From positions 3,472,001-3,536,000 of the forward strand of contig NZ_CP073637.1 in the NCBI RefSeq assembly GCF_029962485.1: DNA of 64,000 nt, read 5' to 3'. The notes below the pieces were generated by a model, which was given only the letters and a program-made list of their open reading frames with translations, ran no database searches and was not told the DNA's origin. The position numbers and the translations under genes were made by a program. The DNA is from Burkholderia cepacia (lineage in GTDB: Bacteria; Pseudomonadota; Gammaproteobacteria; Burkholderiales; Burkholderiaceae). Within the stretch, counting starts at the first letter, position 1; every line of letters starts with the position of its first letter. Shown piece by piece: positions 27,623-36,427 of the stretch.

Positions 27623-30247
27623 ATGTCCAAAGCACTGATCATTGCGGAAAAGCCTTCTGTCGCGAACGACATCGCACGCGCTTTGGGCGGCTTTACCAAG
27701 CATGACGAGTATTACGAGAGCGACGATTTCGTCCTTTCGTCCGCTGTCGGCCACCTGCTGGAAATCGCCGCCCCGGAAGAGTACGAGGTCAAGCGCGGGA
27801 AATGGAGCTTCGCGCATCTGCCCGTCATCCCCCCGCATTTCGACCTGAACCCGATCGCAAAAAGCGAGTCGCGCCTCAAGGTGCTCACGAAGCTGATGAA
27901 GCGCAAGGACGTCGACCGACTGATCAACGCATGTGACGCGGGGCGCGAGGGCGAGCTGATTTTCCGCCTGATCGCGCAGCACGCGAAGGCGAAGCAGCCG
28001 GTCCAACGCCTGTGGCTCCAATCGATGACCCCGCAGGCGATCCGCGACGGTTTCGCGAACCTGCGCAGCGACACCGACATGCAGCCGCTCGCCGACGCCG
28101 CACGCTGCCGCTCGGAAGCCGACTGGCTCGTCGGGATCAACGGCACCCGCGCGATGACCGCGTTCAACAGCAAGGGCGGCGGCTTCTTCCTGACGACCGT
28201 CGGTCGCGTTCAGACGCCAACGCTGTCGATCGTCGTCGAACGTGAAGAGAAAATCCGTCGCTTCATCCCGCGCGACTACTGGGAAGTGAAGGCCGAATTC
28301 GCGTGCGCGGGCGGCTTCTACGAAGGCAAGTGGTACGACCCGAAATTCAAGCGCGACGAATTCGATCCGGAGAAACGTGACTCCCGCCTGTGGAGCCTGC
28401 CTGCCGCCGAAACGATCGTCGCCGCATGCCGCGACCAGATCGGCACGGTGTCCGAGGAATCGAAGCCGTCGACACAGCTGTCGCCGCTGCTGTTCGACCT
28501 GACGAGCCTGCAGCGCGAGGCGAACGGCCGCTTCGGCTTCTCCGCGAAGAACACGCTCGGTCTCGCGCAGGCGCTGTATGAAAAGCACAAGGTACTGACC
28601 TACCCGCGTACCGACGCGCGCGCGCTGCCGGAAGACTACCTGTCGACGGTCGAGTCCACGCTCGAGATGCTCAAGGAAAGCAACAACTACCTGCCGCATG
28701 CGAAGCAGGTGCTCGACAAGGGCTGGGTGAAGCCGAACAAGCGGATCTTCGACAACTCGAAGATCAGCGACCACTTTGCAATCATCCCGACGCTGCAGGC
28801 GCCGAAGGCGCTGTCCGAGCCCGAGCAGAAGCTGTACGACCTGGTCGTGAAGCGCTTCCTCGCGGTGTTCTTCCCGGCCGCGGAATTCCGCGTCACGACG
28901 CGGATCACCGAAGTCGCCGGCCATCACTTCAAGACCGAAGGCAAGGTGCTCGTCGAGCCGGGCTGGCTGCAGGTATACGGCCGCGACGCCGAAGGCGCGG
29001 ACGCGAATCTCGTGCCGGTGCAGAAGGACGAGAAGGTGAAGACGGACGAGATCGCTGCGGTCGCACTCGTGACGAAACCGCCCGCCCGCTACTCGGAAGC
29101 GACGCTGCTGTCCGCGATGGAAGGCGCGGGCAAGCTGGTCGAGGACGACGAGCTGCGCGAAGCGATGGCCGCGAAGGGCCTCGGCACGCCGGCCACGCGC
29201 GCGGCGATCATCGAAGGCCTGCTCGGCGAGAAATACCTGCTGCGCGAGGGTCGCGAAATGATCCCGACCGCGAAGGCATTCCAGCTGATGACGCTGTTGC
29301 GCGGGCTCGGCGTGAAGGAACTGACCGCGCCGGAGCTCACCGGCGAATGGGAATACAAGTTGTCGCAGATGGAGCGCGGCAACCTCGGGCGCGACGCGTT
29401 CATGCAGGAAATCGCCCGCATGACGCAGCAGATCGTCAAGCGCGCGAAGGAATACGATTCCGACACGATCCCCGGCGACTACGCGACGCTCGAGACGCCG
29501 TGCCCGAACTGCGGCGGCCAGGTGAAGGAAAACTACCGCCGCTTCGCGTGCACGAAGTGCGAGTTCTCGATCTCGAAGATCCCGGGCAGCCGGCAGTTCG
29601 AGATCCCGGAAGTCGAGGAGCTGCTGCAGAAGAAGGAAATCGGGCCGCTGTCCGGGTTCCGCAGCAAGATGGGCCGCCCGTTCTCGGCGATCCTCAAGCT
29701 GTCCTTCGACGACGAGACGAAGAACTACAAGCTCGAGTTCGATTTCGGCCAGGACCAGGGCGGCGAGGATGGCGAAGCGCCCGACTTCTCCGCGCAGGAG
29801 CCGGTCGGCGCATGCCCGAAGTGCAAGGGCCGCGTATTCGAGCACGGGATGAGCTACGTGTGCGAACACTCGGTGGCGAACCCGAAGACCTGCGACTTCC
29901 GCTCGGGCAAGGTGATCCTGCAGCAGGAAATCACGCGCGAGCAGATGGGCAAGCTGCTGGCCGACGGCCGCACGGATCTGCTGCCGAACTTCAAGTCGTC
30001 GCGTACCGGCCGCAACTTCAAGGCGTTCCTCGTGAAGCAGCCGGATGGCAAGATCGGCTTCGAGTTCGAAAAGAAGGAGCCGAAGGCCGCCGCCGCGAAG
30101 AAGACGGCAAAATCGGCGACGAAGGACGCCGAAACCGTGACGGAAGGCGCAGAAGAGAAACCGGCGCCGGCCCGCAAGACCGCCGCGAAGACCGCAGCCA
30201 CCAAGACGGCCGCCCGCAAGACGACGGCGCGCAAAACGGGTTCGTAA
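27623..30247 (+). CDS. topB: DNA topoisomerase III (type IA)
   Basis: The 874-residue protein begins with the Toprim domain (LIIAEKPSVANDIA, CDAGREGELIF) and has the type IA core with the active-site Tyr in LTYPRTDARALP (about 330). The C-terminal third holds zinc-ribbon cysteines (TPCPNCGG...CTKCEF and ACPKCKG...CEH...CDF). The last 65 residues are a Lys/Ala/Thr-rich basic tail. It is longer than the 653-residue E. coli enzyme because of the zinc ribbons and tail. It decatenates and relaxes negatively supercoiled DNA. Confidence 0.94.
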   Translation: MSKALIIAEKPSVANDIARALGGFTKHDEYYESDDFVLSSAVGHLLEIAAPEEYEVKRGKWSFAHLPVIPPHFDLNPIAKSESRLKVLTKLMKRKDVDRLINACDAGREGELIFRLIAQHAKAKQPVQRLWLQSMTPQAIRDGFANLRSDTDMQPLADAARCRSEADWLVGINGTRAMTAFNSKGGGFFLTTVGRVQTPTLSIVVEREEKIRRFIPRDYWEVKAEFACAGGFYEGKWYDPKFKRDEFDPEKRDSRLWSLPAAETIVAACRDQIGTVSEESKPSTQLSPLLFDLTSLQREANGRFGFSAKNTLGLAQALYEKHKVLTYPRTDARALPEDYLSTVESTLEMLKESNNYLPHAKQVLDKGWVKPNKRIFDNSKISDHFAIIPTLQAPKALSEPEQKLYDLVVKRFLAVFFPAAEFRVTTRITEVAGHHFKTEGKVLVEPGWLQVYGRDAEGADANLVPVQKDEKVKTDEIAAVALVTKPPARYSEATLLSAMEGAGKLVEDDELREAMAAKGLGTPATRAAIIEGLLGEKYLLREGREMIPTAKAFQLMTLLRGLGVKELTAPELTGEWEYKLSQMERGNLGRDAFMQEIARMTQQIVKRAKEYDSDTIPGDYATLETPCPNCGGQVKENYRRFACTKCEFSISKIPGSRQFEIPEVEELLQKKEIGPLSGFRSKMGRPFSAILKLSFDDETKNYKLEFDFGQDQGGEDGEAPDFSAQEPVGACPKCKGRVFEHGMSYVCEHSVANPKTCDFRSGKVILQQEITREQMGKLLADGRTDLLPNFKSSRTGRNFKAFLVKQPDGKIGFEFEKKEPKAAAAKKTAKSATKDAETVTEGAEEKPAPARKTAAKTAATKTAARKTTARKTGS

Positions 30248-30303
30248 CGGCCCGGCCGCCGGGGCCTCCCCCCGGCGCGTCAGGCTTCATCACGCAGCCA
30301 ATA

Positions 30304-30339
30304 AAAAAACGCGGATCGATCGCTCGATCCGCGTTTTTT
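30304..30339. terminator. bidirectional terminator between topB and LysR gene
   Basis: A perfect 16-bp stem (30304-30319 with 30324-30339) with a TCGC loop has A-runs on one side and T-runs on the other, so it serves both convergent genes. Confidence 0.9.
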
Positions 30340-30378
30340 CTTTGTGCCGACGGCAACCGCCGCCCGGCCGCCGCGCCG

Positions 30379-31428
30379 TTACAGCGGCGACGGCACCGCA
30401 ACGCGCGTGCGCGGCGAACGCGGCAGGCGCGGCGACAGGTTCGGGTCGGCCGCTTCCGGCTGCTCGGCGCGGGTTTCGACGCCGATCGGCGCGAGCACCG
30501 AACTCTGCGCGGCCCACTGCTCGCCGATCATCGCGTCGGTCGAATGGCTGAAATGCTCGACGAGGTGGTCGATGAACGTGCGCACCTTCGCCGGCAGATG
30601 GCGCCGGCTCGGATACGCGATGTTGATCTCGACCTGCGGCAGCCGAAAATCCGGTAGCAGCCGCACGAGCGCGCCGCGCGCGATGTCGCTGCCGATCAGG
30701 TAGCTCGGCAGGATCGCGACGCCCATCCCGAGCAGCGCGAACTGGCGCAGCATCGCGGTGTTGTTCGCGACGATCACGTTGGTCGGGCGCACGCGCACTT
30801 CGCCGTCCGGCCCCGTGAACACGCGCTCGTCGCCCCAGTATTCGGTCGGCAGGCTCAGGCTCGGGTGCTCGGCGAGCTGTTCCGGATGCGTCGGCACGCC
30901 GTGCTTCTCCAGATAGCTCGGCGTCGCGCACACGGTCATGCAACCGGTGGTCAGGCGCCGTGTGACGATGCTCGCGCTGCGCATCTGGCGCGTGACGACG
31001 ATGCCGACGTCGAAGCCTTCCTCGACGAGATCGACCTGCCGGTCGACCAGCGTGAGATCCGGCACCACTTTCGGGAAATTCTCCGTGTACGACTGCAGCA
31101 CGGGTGCGAGGTTGTGCAGGCCGAACACGACCGGCGCGACGATGCGCAGCGTGCCGACCGGCTCGTGATTGCGTGCGACGACCATCTGCTCGACGTCCTC
31201 GAGCTCATCGAGGATCTGGCGGGCACGCTCCAGATAGACCTGACCCGACTCCGTCAGGGAGAGGCTGCGCGTGGTGCGATTCAGCAAGCGCGTGCCAAGC
31301 CGGCCTTCCAGGTCGGCGACGTGGCGCGTCGCGACCGCGTTGGAGATATCCATTGCGCTCGCGGCCCGCGCGAAACTGCCGAGATCTGCAACCTTGACGA
31401 ATACGCGCATCGACTGCAAGTGATCCAT
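30379..31428 (-). CDS. LysR family transcriptional regulator
   Basis: The 349-residue protein has an N-terminal winged HTH (MRVFVKVADLGSFARAASAMDISNAVATRHVADLE) and a periplasmic-binding-like effector domain. A C-terminal extension of about 45 residues, rich in Pro/Arg, is longer than usual. CAGGAG precedes the ATG. It is divergent from a 2-hydroxyacid dehydrogenase gene across 426 bp, which is the typical arrangement for a LysR protein and its target. Confidence 0.92.
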   Translation of the reverse strand: MDHLQSMRVFVKVADLGSFARAASAMDISNAVATRHVADLEGRLGTRLLNRTTRSLSLTESGQVYLERARQILDELEDVEQMVVARNHEPVGTLRIVAPVVFGLHNLAPVLQSYTENFPKVVPDLTLVDRQVDLVEEGFDVGIVVTRQMRSASIVTRRLTTGCMTVCATPSYLEKHGVPTHPEQLAEHPSLSLPTEYWGDERVFTGPDGEVRVRPTNVIVANNTAMLRQFALLGMGVAILPSYLIGSDIARGALVRLLPDFRLPQVEINIAYPSRRHLPAKVRTFIDHLVEHFSHSTDAMIGEQWAAQSSVLAPIGVETRAEQPEAADPNLSPRLPRSPRTRVAVPSPL

Positions 31429-31854
31429 AAACGACTCCTGCCGCTAGTACAACTTCAAAAAGATGAAGCAAATGCGTAATTCTCCTACGACAGCGGAAAT
31501 GATGCAGAGTTGCTCAGCAAGGGGCCGGTTGGCGATAAAAATAGTCAAAAATCCTCGCCCTTCGTGGATAGATGATCCAATTATTCTGATTGGAGCAACA
31601 ATTGGGTGAACCTCGTCGAGTAAGTAGCCGAATCAGGAAAGACGTGTTTGATGCGACACAACAGCGCACCCTAGCGCCCCGCACGCGAGCGGCGCCGGAT
31701 CAGGCTCCCGCCAATTGCGGCGGAGCGTAACAACCTGTTAAAAAGACACCAAGAAGGCGGCCGGCGTAGCATCATGTCGGCCCCGGCCGGGCGGGACGGG
31801 TGCGCGACGTGCGCCGCCGCCACTGCCGCTTTCAACGCGCGACACCCGTTCACC
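31429..31854. promoter_or_regulatory. divergent LysR / dehydrogenase control region
   Basis: The 426-bp gap is less GC-rich than its flanks. It holds a LysR-type dyad CTTCA-N6-TGAAG (31453-31468), which includes a T-N11-A, 25-40 bp before the LysR ATG. A second dyad CCAAT-N7-ATTGG lies at 31577-31593. No additional gene is supported. Confidence 0.45.
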
Positions 31855-32868
31855 ATGAAAATTGCCATCCTCGACGACTACCAGGACGCCGTCCGCAAGC
31901 TGAACTGCTTCGAGATGCTTGCCGGCCACGACGTGAAGGTCTTCAACAATACGGTGCGCGGCCTGGGACAGCTCGCAAGCCGCCTGGCGGAAGTCGAGGC
32001 GCTCGTGCTGATTCGTGAACGGACCCCGATTTCTTCGCAACTGCTCGCCAAGCTGCCGAACCTGCGCATGATCAGCCAGACCGGCCGCGTGTCGAGCCAC
32101 ATCGATCTGGAAGCCTGTACCGACCGCGGCATCGCGGTGCTCGAAGGCACGGGTTCGCCGGTCGCTCCCGCCGAGCTGACGTGGGCGCTCGTGATGGCGG
32201 CCCAGCGCCGCATTCCGCAGTACGTCGCAAACCTGAAGCAGGGCGCCTGGCAGCAATCGGGCCTGAAGACGTCGGCCATGCCGCCGAACTTCGGTCTCGG
32301 CCAGGTGCTGCGCGGCCAGACGCTCGGCATCTGGGGCTACGGCAAGATCGGCCGGCTCGTCGCCGGCTACGGCAAGGCCTTCGGGATGAACGTGCTGATC
32401 TGGGGCCGTGAGCATTCGCTCGAAGCCGCGCGCGCCGATGGCTACACGGCGGCCGAGAGCCGCGAAGCGCTGTTCGAGCAGAGCGACGTGCTGTCGCTGC
32501 ATCTGCGCATGCACGACGACACGCGCGGGATCGTGAAGCAGGAAGACCTGATGCGGATGAAGCCGACGTCGCTGCTCGTCAACACGAGCCGCGCCGAGCT
32601 GCTCGAGGAAAACGCGCTCGTCAACGCGCTGTCGCACAACCGTCCGGGGATGGTCGCGATCGACGTGTTCGAGAGCGAGCCGATCCTGCAGGGCTACAGC
32701 CTGCTGCGCATGGAAAACGTGATCTGCACGCCGCACATCGGCTACGTCGAACGCGAAAGCTACGAGCTTTACTTCAGCGCGGCGTTCCGCAACATCCTCG
32801 CGTTCGACGACGGCGACATGTCGAGCGTCGCCAACCCCGAAGCGCTGACGCCGATCCGCAAGCGCTGA
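31855..32868 (+). CDS. D-2-hydroxyacid dehydrogenase family protein
   Basis: The 337-residue product has the flavodoxin-like substrate domain and a Rossmann domain with GIWGYGKIGRLVAGYG. Catalytic residues are visible as Arg in NTSRAEL, Glu in VFESEP and His in CTPHIGYVE. It oxidises D-2-hydroxy acids or reduces 2-oxo acids with NAD(P); substrate is unknown. I use the ATG at 31855 (MKIAILDDYQD) since upstream in-frame codons are Cys/Ala-rich without homology. The divergent LysR regulator is its probable controller. Confidence 0.9.
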   Translation: MKIAILDDYQDAVRKLNCFEMLAGHDVKVFNNTVRGLGQLASRLAEVEALVLIRERTPISSQLLAKLPNLRMISQTGRVSSHIDLEACTDRGIAVLEGTGSPVAPAELTWALVMAAQRRIPQYVANLKQGAWQQSGLKTSAMPPNFGLGQVLRGQTLGIWGYGKIGRLVAGYGKAFGMNVLIWGREHSLEAARADGYTAAESREALFEQSDVLSLHLRMHDDTRGIVKQEDLMRMKPTSLLVNTSRAELLEENALVNALSHNRPGMVAIDVFESEPILQGYSLLRMENVICTPHIGYVERESYELYFSAAFRNILAFDDGDMSSVANPEALTPIRKR

Positions 32869-32917
32869 TCGCACGGGCTGCGCGCACCGCGCTGCCCTGC
32901 TCCTTCCTGCCCGATCG

Positions 32918-33784
32918 TCAGGCGGCCACGCGGCCGCCCGTCATCGCGCCGACGCGCGTGAGGAAATGCTCGCCGTCGCGCCGCCCGAGATCGTACGCAT
33001 GCCGCATCTGCGACGGGCTCGTGTAATCCCAGCTCGAAATCGGCACCTTGCTCGACGGCTGCACATACAGCCGCCGCTGGTCGCCGTGCGCGACCGTGAA
33101 CATCTGCGGACGCGGATACAGCCGCGTGACGAGCACCAGCACGTCGCCCGGCGACGGGTCGAGCGCGTCGACCGGCACGTTGTCGACCATTCCACCGTCG
33201 AGCACGGGCCGGCCACCGCGACGCAAGACCGGCGTGAACGGCGGCGTACAGGACGACTGCAGGATCAGGTCGGCAAGCTCGTCGACTCGCGTACACGCCT
33301 GCGCACGCACGAATTCGGGCCGAAAGCCGAGCGTGCGCCCGAGCGTCGGGTGCAGCGTCTTGCGCACGTATTTCTCGATGTTGTACGCGACGAGACCGGC
33401 GGCGACCGCGCTGCGCGCGCCGAGCCAGCGCGGCACGTGCGACACGCCGATGCGGATCTCCGGCGCGTCGGCCAGCTTCGCAAACGGCTCGCCGTAGATG
33501 TCGAGCAATGCCTGGCGATAGATCCGGTAATGCGGAAACACGGGCTCGCGCCCGAACAGGTTGCCCCAGTACGCATTCTTCCGGTTGTGGCGCAGCGCTT
33601 CTTCGTAATAGCGCATCACCCACGCGGCGTCGCGCGTATACAGCATGCACGCTGTCGCCGCGCCGGCCGAGATGCCGGTGATCACGCGCGGGCGCAGGTC
33701 GAGCGCCGGCCGCGCGATGTCCCAGAAGCCGGCCTGCCACCAGCAGCGATTGCCGCCGCCCGCAAAAACGATCTGGTCGAACAT
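32918..33784 (-). CDS. patatin-like phospholipase family protein
   Basis: The 288-residue protein shows the patatin dyad: the oxyanion-hole loop FAGGGNRCWWQAGF, nucleophile elbow GISAG (Ser about 41) and catalytic Asp in LDGGMVDNVPV. There is no signal peptide. Patatin-like enzymes hydrolyse acyl esters of membrane lipids. The two Trp residues in the oxyanion loop are unusual. It starts 8 bp after the hotdog thioesterase gene on the same strand, so the two are co-transcribed and may both act on acyl groups. Confidence 0.88.
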   Translation of the reverse strand: MFDQIVFAGGGNRCWWQAGFWDIARPALDLRPRVITGISAGAATACMLYTRDAAWVMRYYEEALRHNRKNAYWGNLFGREPVFPHYRIYRQALLDIYGEPFAKLADAPEIRIGVSHVPRWLGARSAVAAGLVAYNIEKYVRKTLHPTLGRTLGFRPEFVRAQACTRVDELADLILQSSCTPPFTPVLRRGGRPVLDGGMVDNVPVDALDPSPGDVLVLVTRLYPRPQMFTVAHGDQRRLYVQPSSKVPISSWDYTSPSQMRHAYDLGRRDGEHFLTRVGAMTGGRVAA

Positions 33785-33792
33785 CGCGCCGC

Positions 33793-34197
33793 TCAGCTGA
33801 CGAGCGCGTAGGTCGACGTCGCGTGGACGGCCATCTTGCCGTCCTCGTCGAACAGCTCGACTTCGCCGAACACGAGGTTGCGGCCCATTCGCAGCACGCG
33901 CGCGGTGACGAGCACGTCGCCCTTGCGCACGGGACGCATGAAGTTGGTGTTCAGCGATACCGTTGTCATCGGCCGGAACTCGCCGAGCGCGGACGAGATC
34001 GCGACCACCATAGCGGTGTCGGCGGCCGCCGTGAACACCTGGCCGCAGATGATGCCGCCCGAATGGCGGAATTCGCCGGAAAACGGCAGGCGCAGCGTGA
34101 CGCTGTCGTCGCCGATCGACACGGGGACCAGACCCAGCGAGCGGACCCACGGGGCCAGCAGGCGATCCAGCAATTCGCGGACTGCGTTTTCGTCCAT
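33793..34197 (-). CDS. PaaI-type hotdog-fold thioesterase
   Basis: The 134-residue product has the hotdog pattern of PaaI/YigI thioesterases: FRHSGGIICGQVFTAAADTAM with the catalytic Asp on the central helix, and TVSLNTNFMRPVRKGDVLVTARVL. It likely hydrolyses an acyl-CoA in the cytoplasm. The ATG at 34197 is chosen over an upstream in-frame start lacking homology. It is first in a two-gene operon with the patatin gene. Confidence 0.88.
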   Translation of the reverse strand: MDENAVRELLDRLLAPWVRSLGLVPVSIGDDSVTLRLPFSGEFRHSGGIICGQVFTAAADTAMVVAISSALGEFRPMTTVSLNTNFMRPVRKGDVLVTARVLRMGRNLVFGEVELFDEDGKMAVHATSTYALVS

Positions 34198-34345
34198 CTT
34201 CGAATGTCCAGAAAGCGTTGCGCGACCGCCGCGCAGCACGTGTGGCGTCATCATACCGGGAGCGCGCCAACTGCGATCGCTCGTTACCGTGCCGACAGCC
34301 GCCGTTGGCCTGACGAAATATTTTCAGGATATTTGCAGAAAGGTC

Positions 34346-34374
34346 TTGCCATGTCCTGAAAACCCCGGCATAAT
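34346..34374 (+). promoter_or_regulatory. tRNA-Lys promoter
   Basis: TTGCCA (34346-34351) and CATAAT (34369-34374) have a 17-bp spacer; transcription should start about 7 nt before the tRNA. The -35 box is framed by a 9-bp inverted repeat, 34321-34329 with 34354-34362. Confidence 0.7.
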
Positions 34375-34387
34375 CTTTCTTCTGTTG

Positions 34388-34463
34388 GGGGCGTTAGCTC
34401 AGTTGGTAGAGCAGCGGACTCTTAATCCGTAGGTCGAGTGTTCGAGTCACTCACGCCCCACCA
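34388..34463 (+). tRNA. tRNA-Lys (CTT)
   Basis: The 76-nt gene folds fully: acceptor GGGGCGT with ACGCCCC, D-loop AGTTGGTA, anticodon loop CTCTTAA giving CTT (decodes AAG), T-stem GAGTG with CACTC and T-loop TTCGAGT, and encoded CCA. Confidence 0.97.
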
Positions 34464-34471
34464 GGAATTTC

Positions 34472-34507
34472 AAAGGCCGGTTAGCGCAAGCTAACCGGCC
34501 TTTTCCT
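34472..34507 (+). terminator. intrinsic terminator of tRNA-Lys
   Basis: A perfect 14-bp stem (34472-34485 with 34490-34503) closed by a GCAA tetraloop and followed by a T-rich tract, 8 bp past the tRNA. Confidence 0.92.
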
Positions 34508-34767
34508 TTTCCGCCGCCGAATTCACGACGCGCGCCATTCGCGGTACGCATCCGCACGCATCTTCCGCATCGTTTCCGCTAGAATCGTCCGACAAATATC
34601 ACACGACCGGCGCAGGTCCTGTTGCCCGCCGGCACTGAGAGAACATGGGACGTCAGACATGGAAGCATGTGAACGAGACGCGACCATTCAGAGGCCATGG
34701 TTGCGCCGATATCGGCTTGTCCGTCGGGACGAGCCGTTCATCCGAGCACACCCGAATCCGTCGCGCG
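34508..34767. other. intergenic region before the DUF3592 gene
   Basis: A TAGAAT -10-like box lies at 34580-34585. The frame of the next gene is open from 34645, but the codons from 34645 to 34767 are rich in rare triplets (ACA, AGA, GGA, CGA) unlike the rest, so I treat this stretch as leader. Confidence 0.4.
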
Positions 34768-35694
34768 ATGCACGAACCGGATCGGGTCATGCCCGGTAAG
34801 GACGCGCTCGTCGCGCTGGCGCTCGGCGTCGTGTTGCTCGTGCTGGCAGGCGTGCTCGCCGTCACGACCGGCCGCGCGACCGGCCACCTGGTCCGCGCGC
34901 CGGGCACCGTCGTGCGCATCGTGCAGGACAGCGACGCGATGCGTGCGTACCGGCCGATCGTCGCGTACCTGTCGAACGACGGCCTGCGCCGCGAAATTGC
35001 CGGCAATACCGCATCGACCGTCCCCGCATACGACATCGGCGAGAACGTCGACGTGCTGCTCGACCCCGACCACCCCGACCGCCCCGCCCTGATCGACGAT
35101 TTCGCGCAACGCTGGTTTCCGGTGGTCGTGTCGGCGCTGCTCGCGCTCGCATCATTCGCGATCGGCGGCCTGCTGATCGCCGGCGAGCGTCGCCGCCGGC
35201 AAGCCGAACCGCCGCCGACCCGCGCCGAACGCAAGGAAACGCGGCGCCGCTGGGATATCGCGATCGTGCTGATTCCGATCGCGATCGGCACGGGCTTTCT
35301 CGCCGGCGCCGGCGCGACCGGCCTGCGTCAGTGGCAGATCGTCCATCACTATGCGCGCTCGACCGGCCATGTCGTCGAGATCGCGAAAAACGGGCGGTCG
35401 GCACGATTGCGCACGTCGCTGTATTCGGCGATCGTCGCGTTCACGACCGACAGCGGGCGGCCGATCACGTTCGCGCAGGGTTCGGCGTCGTCGCATCCAG
35501 GCCTGCGCGAAGGCGACGCGGTCGACGTGCTGTACGACCCCGTCACGCCCGAACGCGCGATCGTCGACCGCTTCTGGGATCGCTGGGGCCTCACGGCGAT
35601 CCTGTTCGCGATCGGCGCACCGTTCCTTGCCGCCGGGCTGTTCATCGCCGCGACGCTGTGGCCCGAACATCGGCCGCACGAAGCCGCCCCATGA
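34768..35694 (+). CDS. membrane protein with two DUF3592 modules
   Basis: The 308-residue protein has four membrane helices in two pairs and two copies of an extracytoplasmic DUF3592-like module. The modules share the order Y-(R/S)-(P/A)-IVA...DSGR or NDGLR, then G-(E/D)-x-V-DVL-(L/Y)-D, then a conserved (F/R)W at the next helix. This suggests an internal duplication. The start is uncertain: ATG at 34768, 34789 or 34645. No function is known. It is convergent with the CGNR regulator gene, 36 bp away. Confidence 0.8.
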   Translation: MHEPDRVMPGKDALVALALGVVLLVLAGVLAVTTGRATGHLVRAPGTVVRIVQDSDAMRAYRPIVAYLSNDGLRREIAGNTASTVPAYDIGENVDVLLDPDHPDRPALIDDFAQRWFPVVVSALLALASFAIGGLLIAGERRRRQAEPPPTRAERKETRRRWDIAIVLIPIAIGTGFLAGAGATGLRQWQIVHHYARSTGHVVEIAKNGRSARLRTSLYSAIVAFTTDSGRPITFAQGSASSHPGLREGDAVDVLYDPVTPERAIVDRFWDRWGLTAILFAIGAPFLAAGLFIAATLWPEHRPHEAAP

Positions 35695-35730
35695 CACGCG
35701 CTCGGCGCGGCCCCCATCACGCCGCGCACT

Positions 35731-36345
35731 TCACCGCTCCCTGAACGCCTCGACCTTCGCGCGGTTCCCGCACGTGCGCATGTCGCACCAGCGGCGCCCG
35801 ACGCCGCGGCCGCGATCGACGAAGAACCACGTACACCGGCCGCACTGCCGTACACGCGCGAAATCGTCGCTGCGCAGCAACTGCTCGAAGCCGAGCGCGG
35901 CCGCATCGATCCAGCGTGACGCGGTGCGCGCGTCGGGCCGCCACGCGAAGCGGCCGTCGACCGCGTCGAACGCGCTGCGCCCGATCGCTTCGCGGATCGC
36001 GACCGTGAGCCGGTCCGCCGCACGCGCACCTGCGCTGCCGCCGCCTTCGGCCGTCAGGTGCGCGACCGCGGCATACGCATCGTCGCGAAAGCGGCGCAGC
36101 GCAACCAGCTCGTCAGGCCCGCCCTGCCGCGGATGACGCAGCAGCCGCGCCAGATCGGCCGGCGCCAGCAACCCCGATTGCTCCGCCCACGCACGCACGG
36201 CCGGCCAGTCGACGAGCTTCTCGTCGTCGCGCGTCTTGCCCGTGTCGGCCACCGTATTGAGGAAGTCGAGCGCCGGATGGCCACCGACGAAATCGGCCGC
36301 ACCCCATACGTGCACGTGTCGTGCAGGCTCGGATCGAGTAACCAT
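35731..36345 (-). CDS. CGNR zinc-finger transcriptional regulator (ABATE domain)
   Basis: The 204-residue protein starts with the ABATE domain signature GGHPALDFLNTVAD and ends with the CGNR zinc finger: CGRC...FFVDRGRGVGRRWCDMRTCGNRAKVEAFRER. Proteins of this architecture are thought to be stress or ligand-responsive repressors. It is divergent from the alpha/beta hydrolase gene 82 bp away and probably controls it. The intergenic region contains TAACC-N18-GGTTA (36386-36413). Confidence 0.9.
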   Translation of the reverse strand: MVTRSEPARHVHVWGAADFVGGHPALDFLNTVADTGKTRDDEKLVDWPAVRAWAEQSGLLAPADLARLLRHPRQGGPDELVALRRFRDDAYAAVAHLTAEGGGSAGARAADRLTVAIREAIGRSAFDAVDGRFAWRPDARTASRWIDAAALGFEQLLRSDDFARVRQCGRCTWFFVDRGRGVGRRWCDMRTCGNRAKVEAFRER

Positions 36346-36385
36346 TTATTTTCACCTATCGGTTTCATATCCGGACAATCCGGCG

Positions 36386-36413
36386 TAACCTTTTAAATAA
36401 CAAAAACAGGTTA
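36386..36413. promoter_or_regulatory. candidate operator between CGNR regulator and hydrolase
   Basis: A 5-bp dyad TAACC (36386-36390) with GGTTA (36409-36413) spaced by 18 AT-rich bp. It lies 15 to 42 bp before the hydrolase ATG. The arms are short, so this is only suggestive. Confidence 0.3.
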
Positions 36414-36427
36414 TCACGGAGAAGCCG

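Noticed and set aside
34464..34507. Integration site (att) next to tRNA-Lys
   Set aside because: The tRNA is followed directly by its terminator; there is no integrase, no 3' tRNA duplication and no change in composition downstream.
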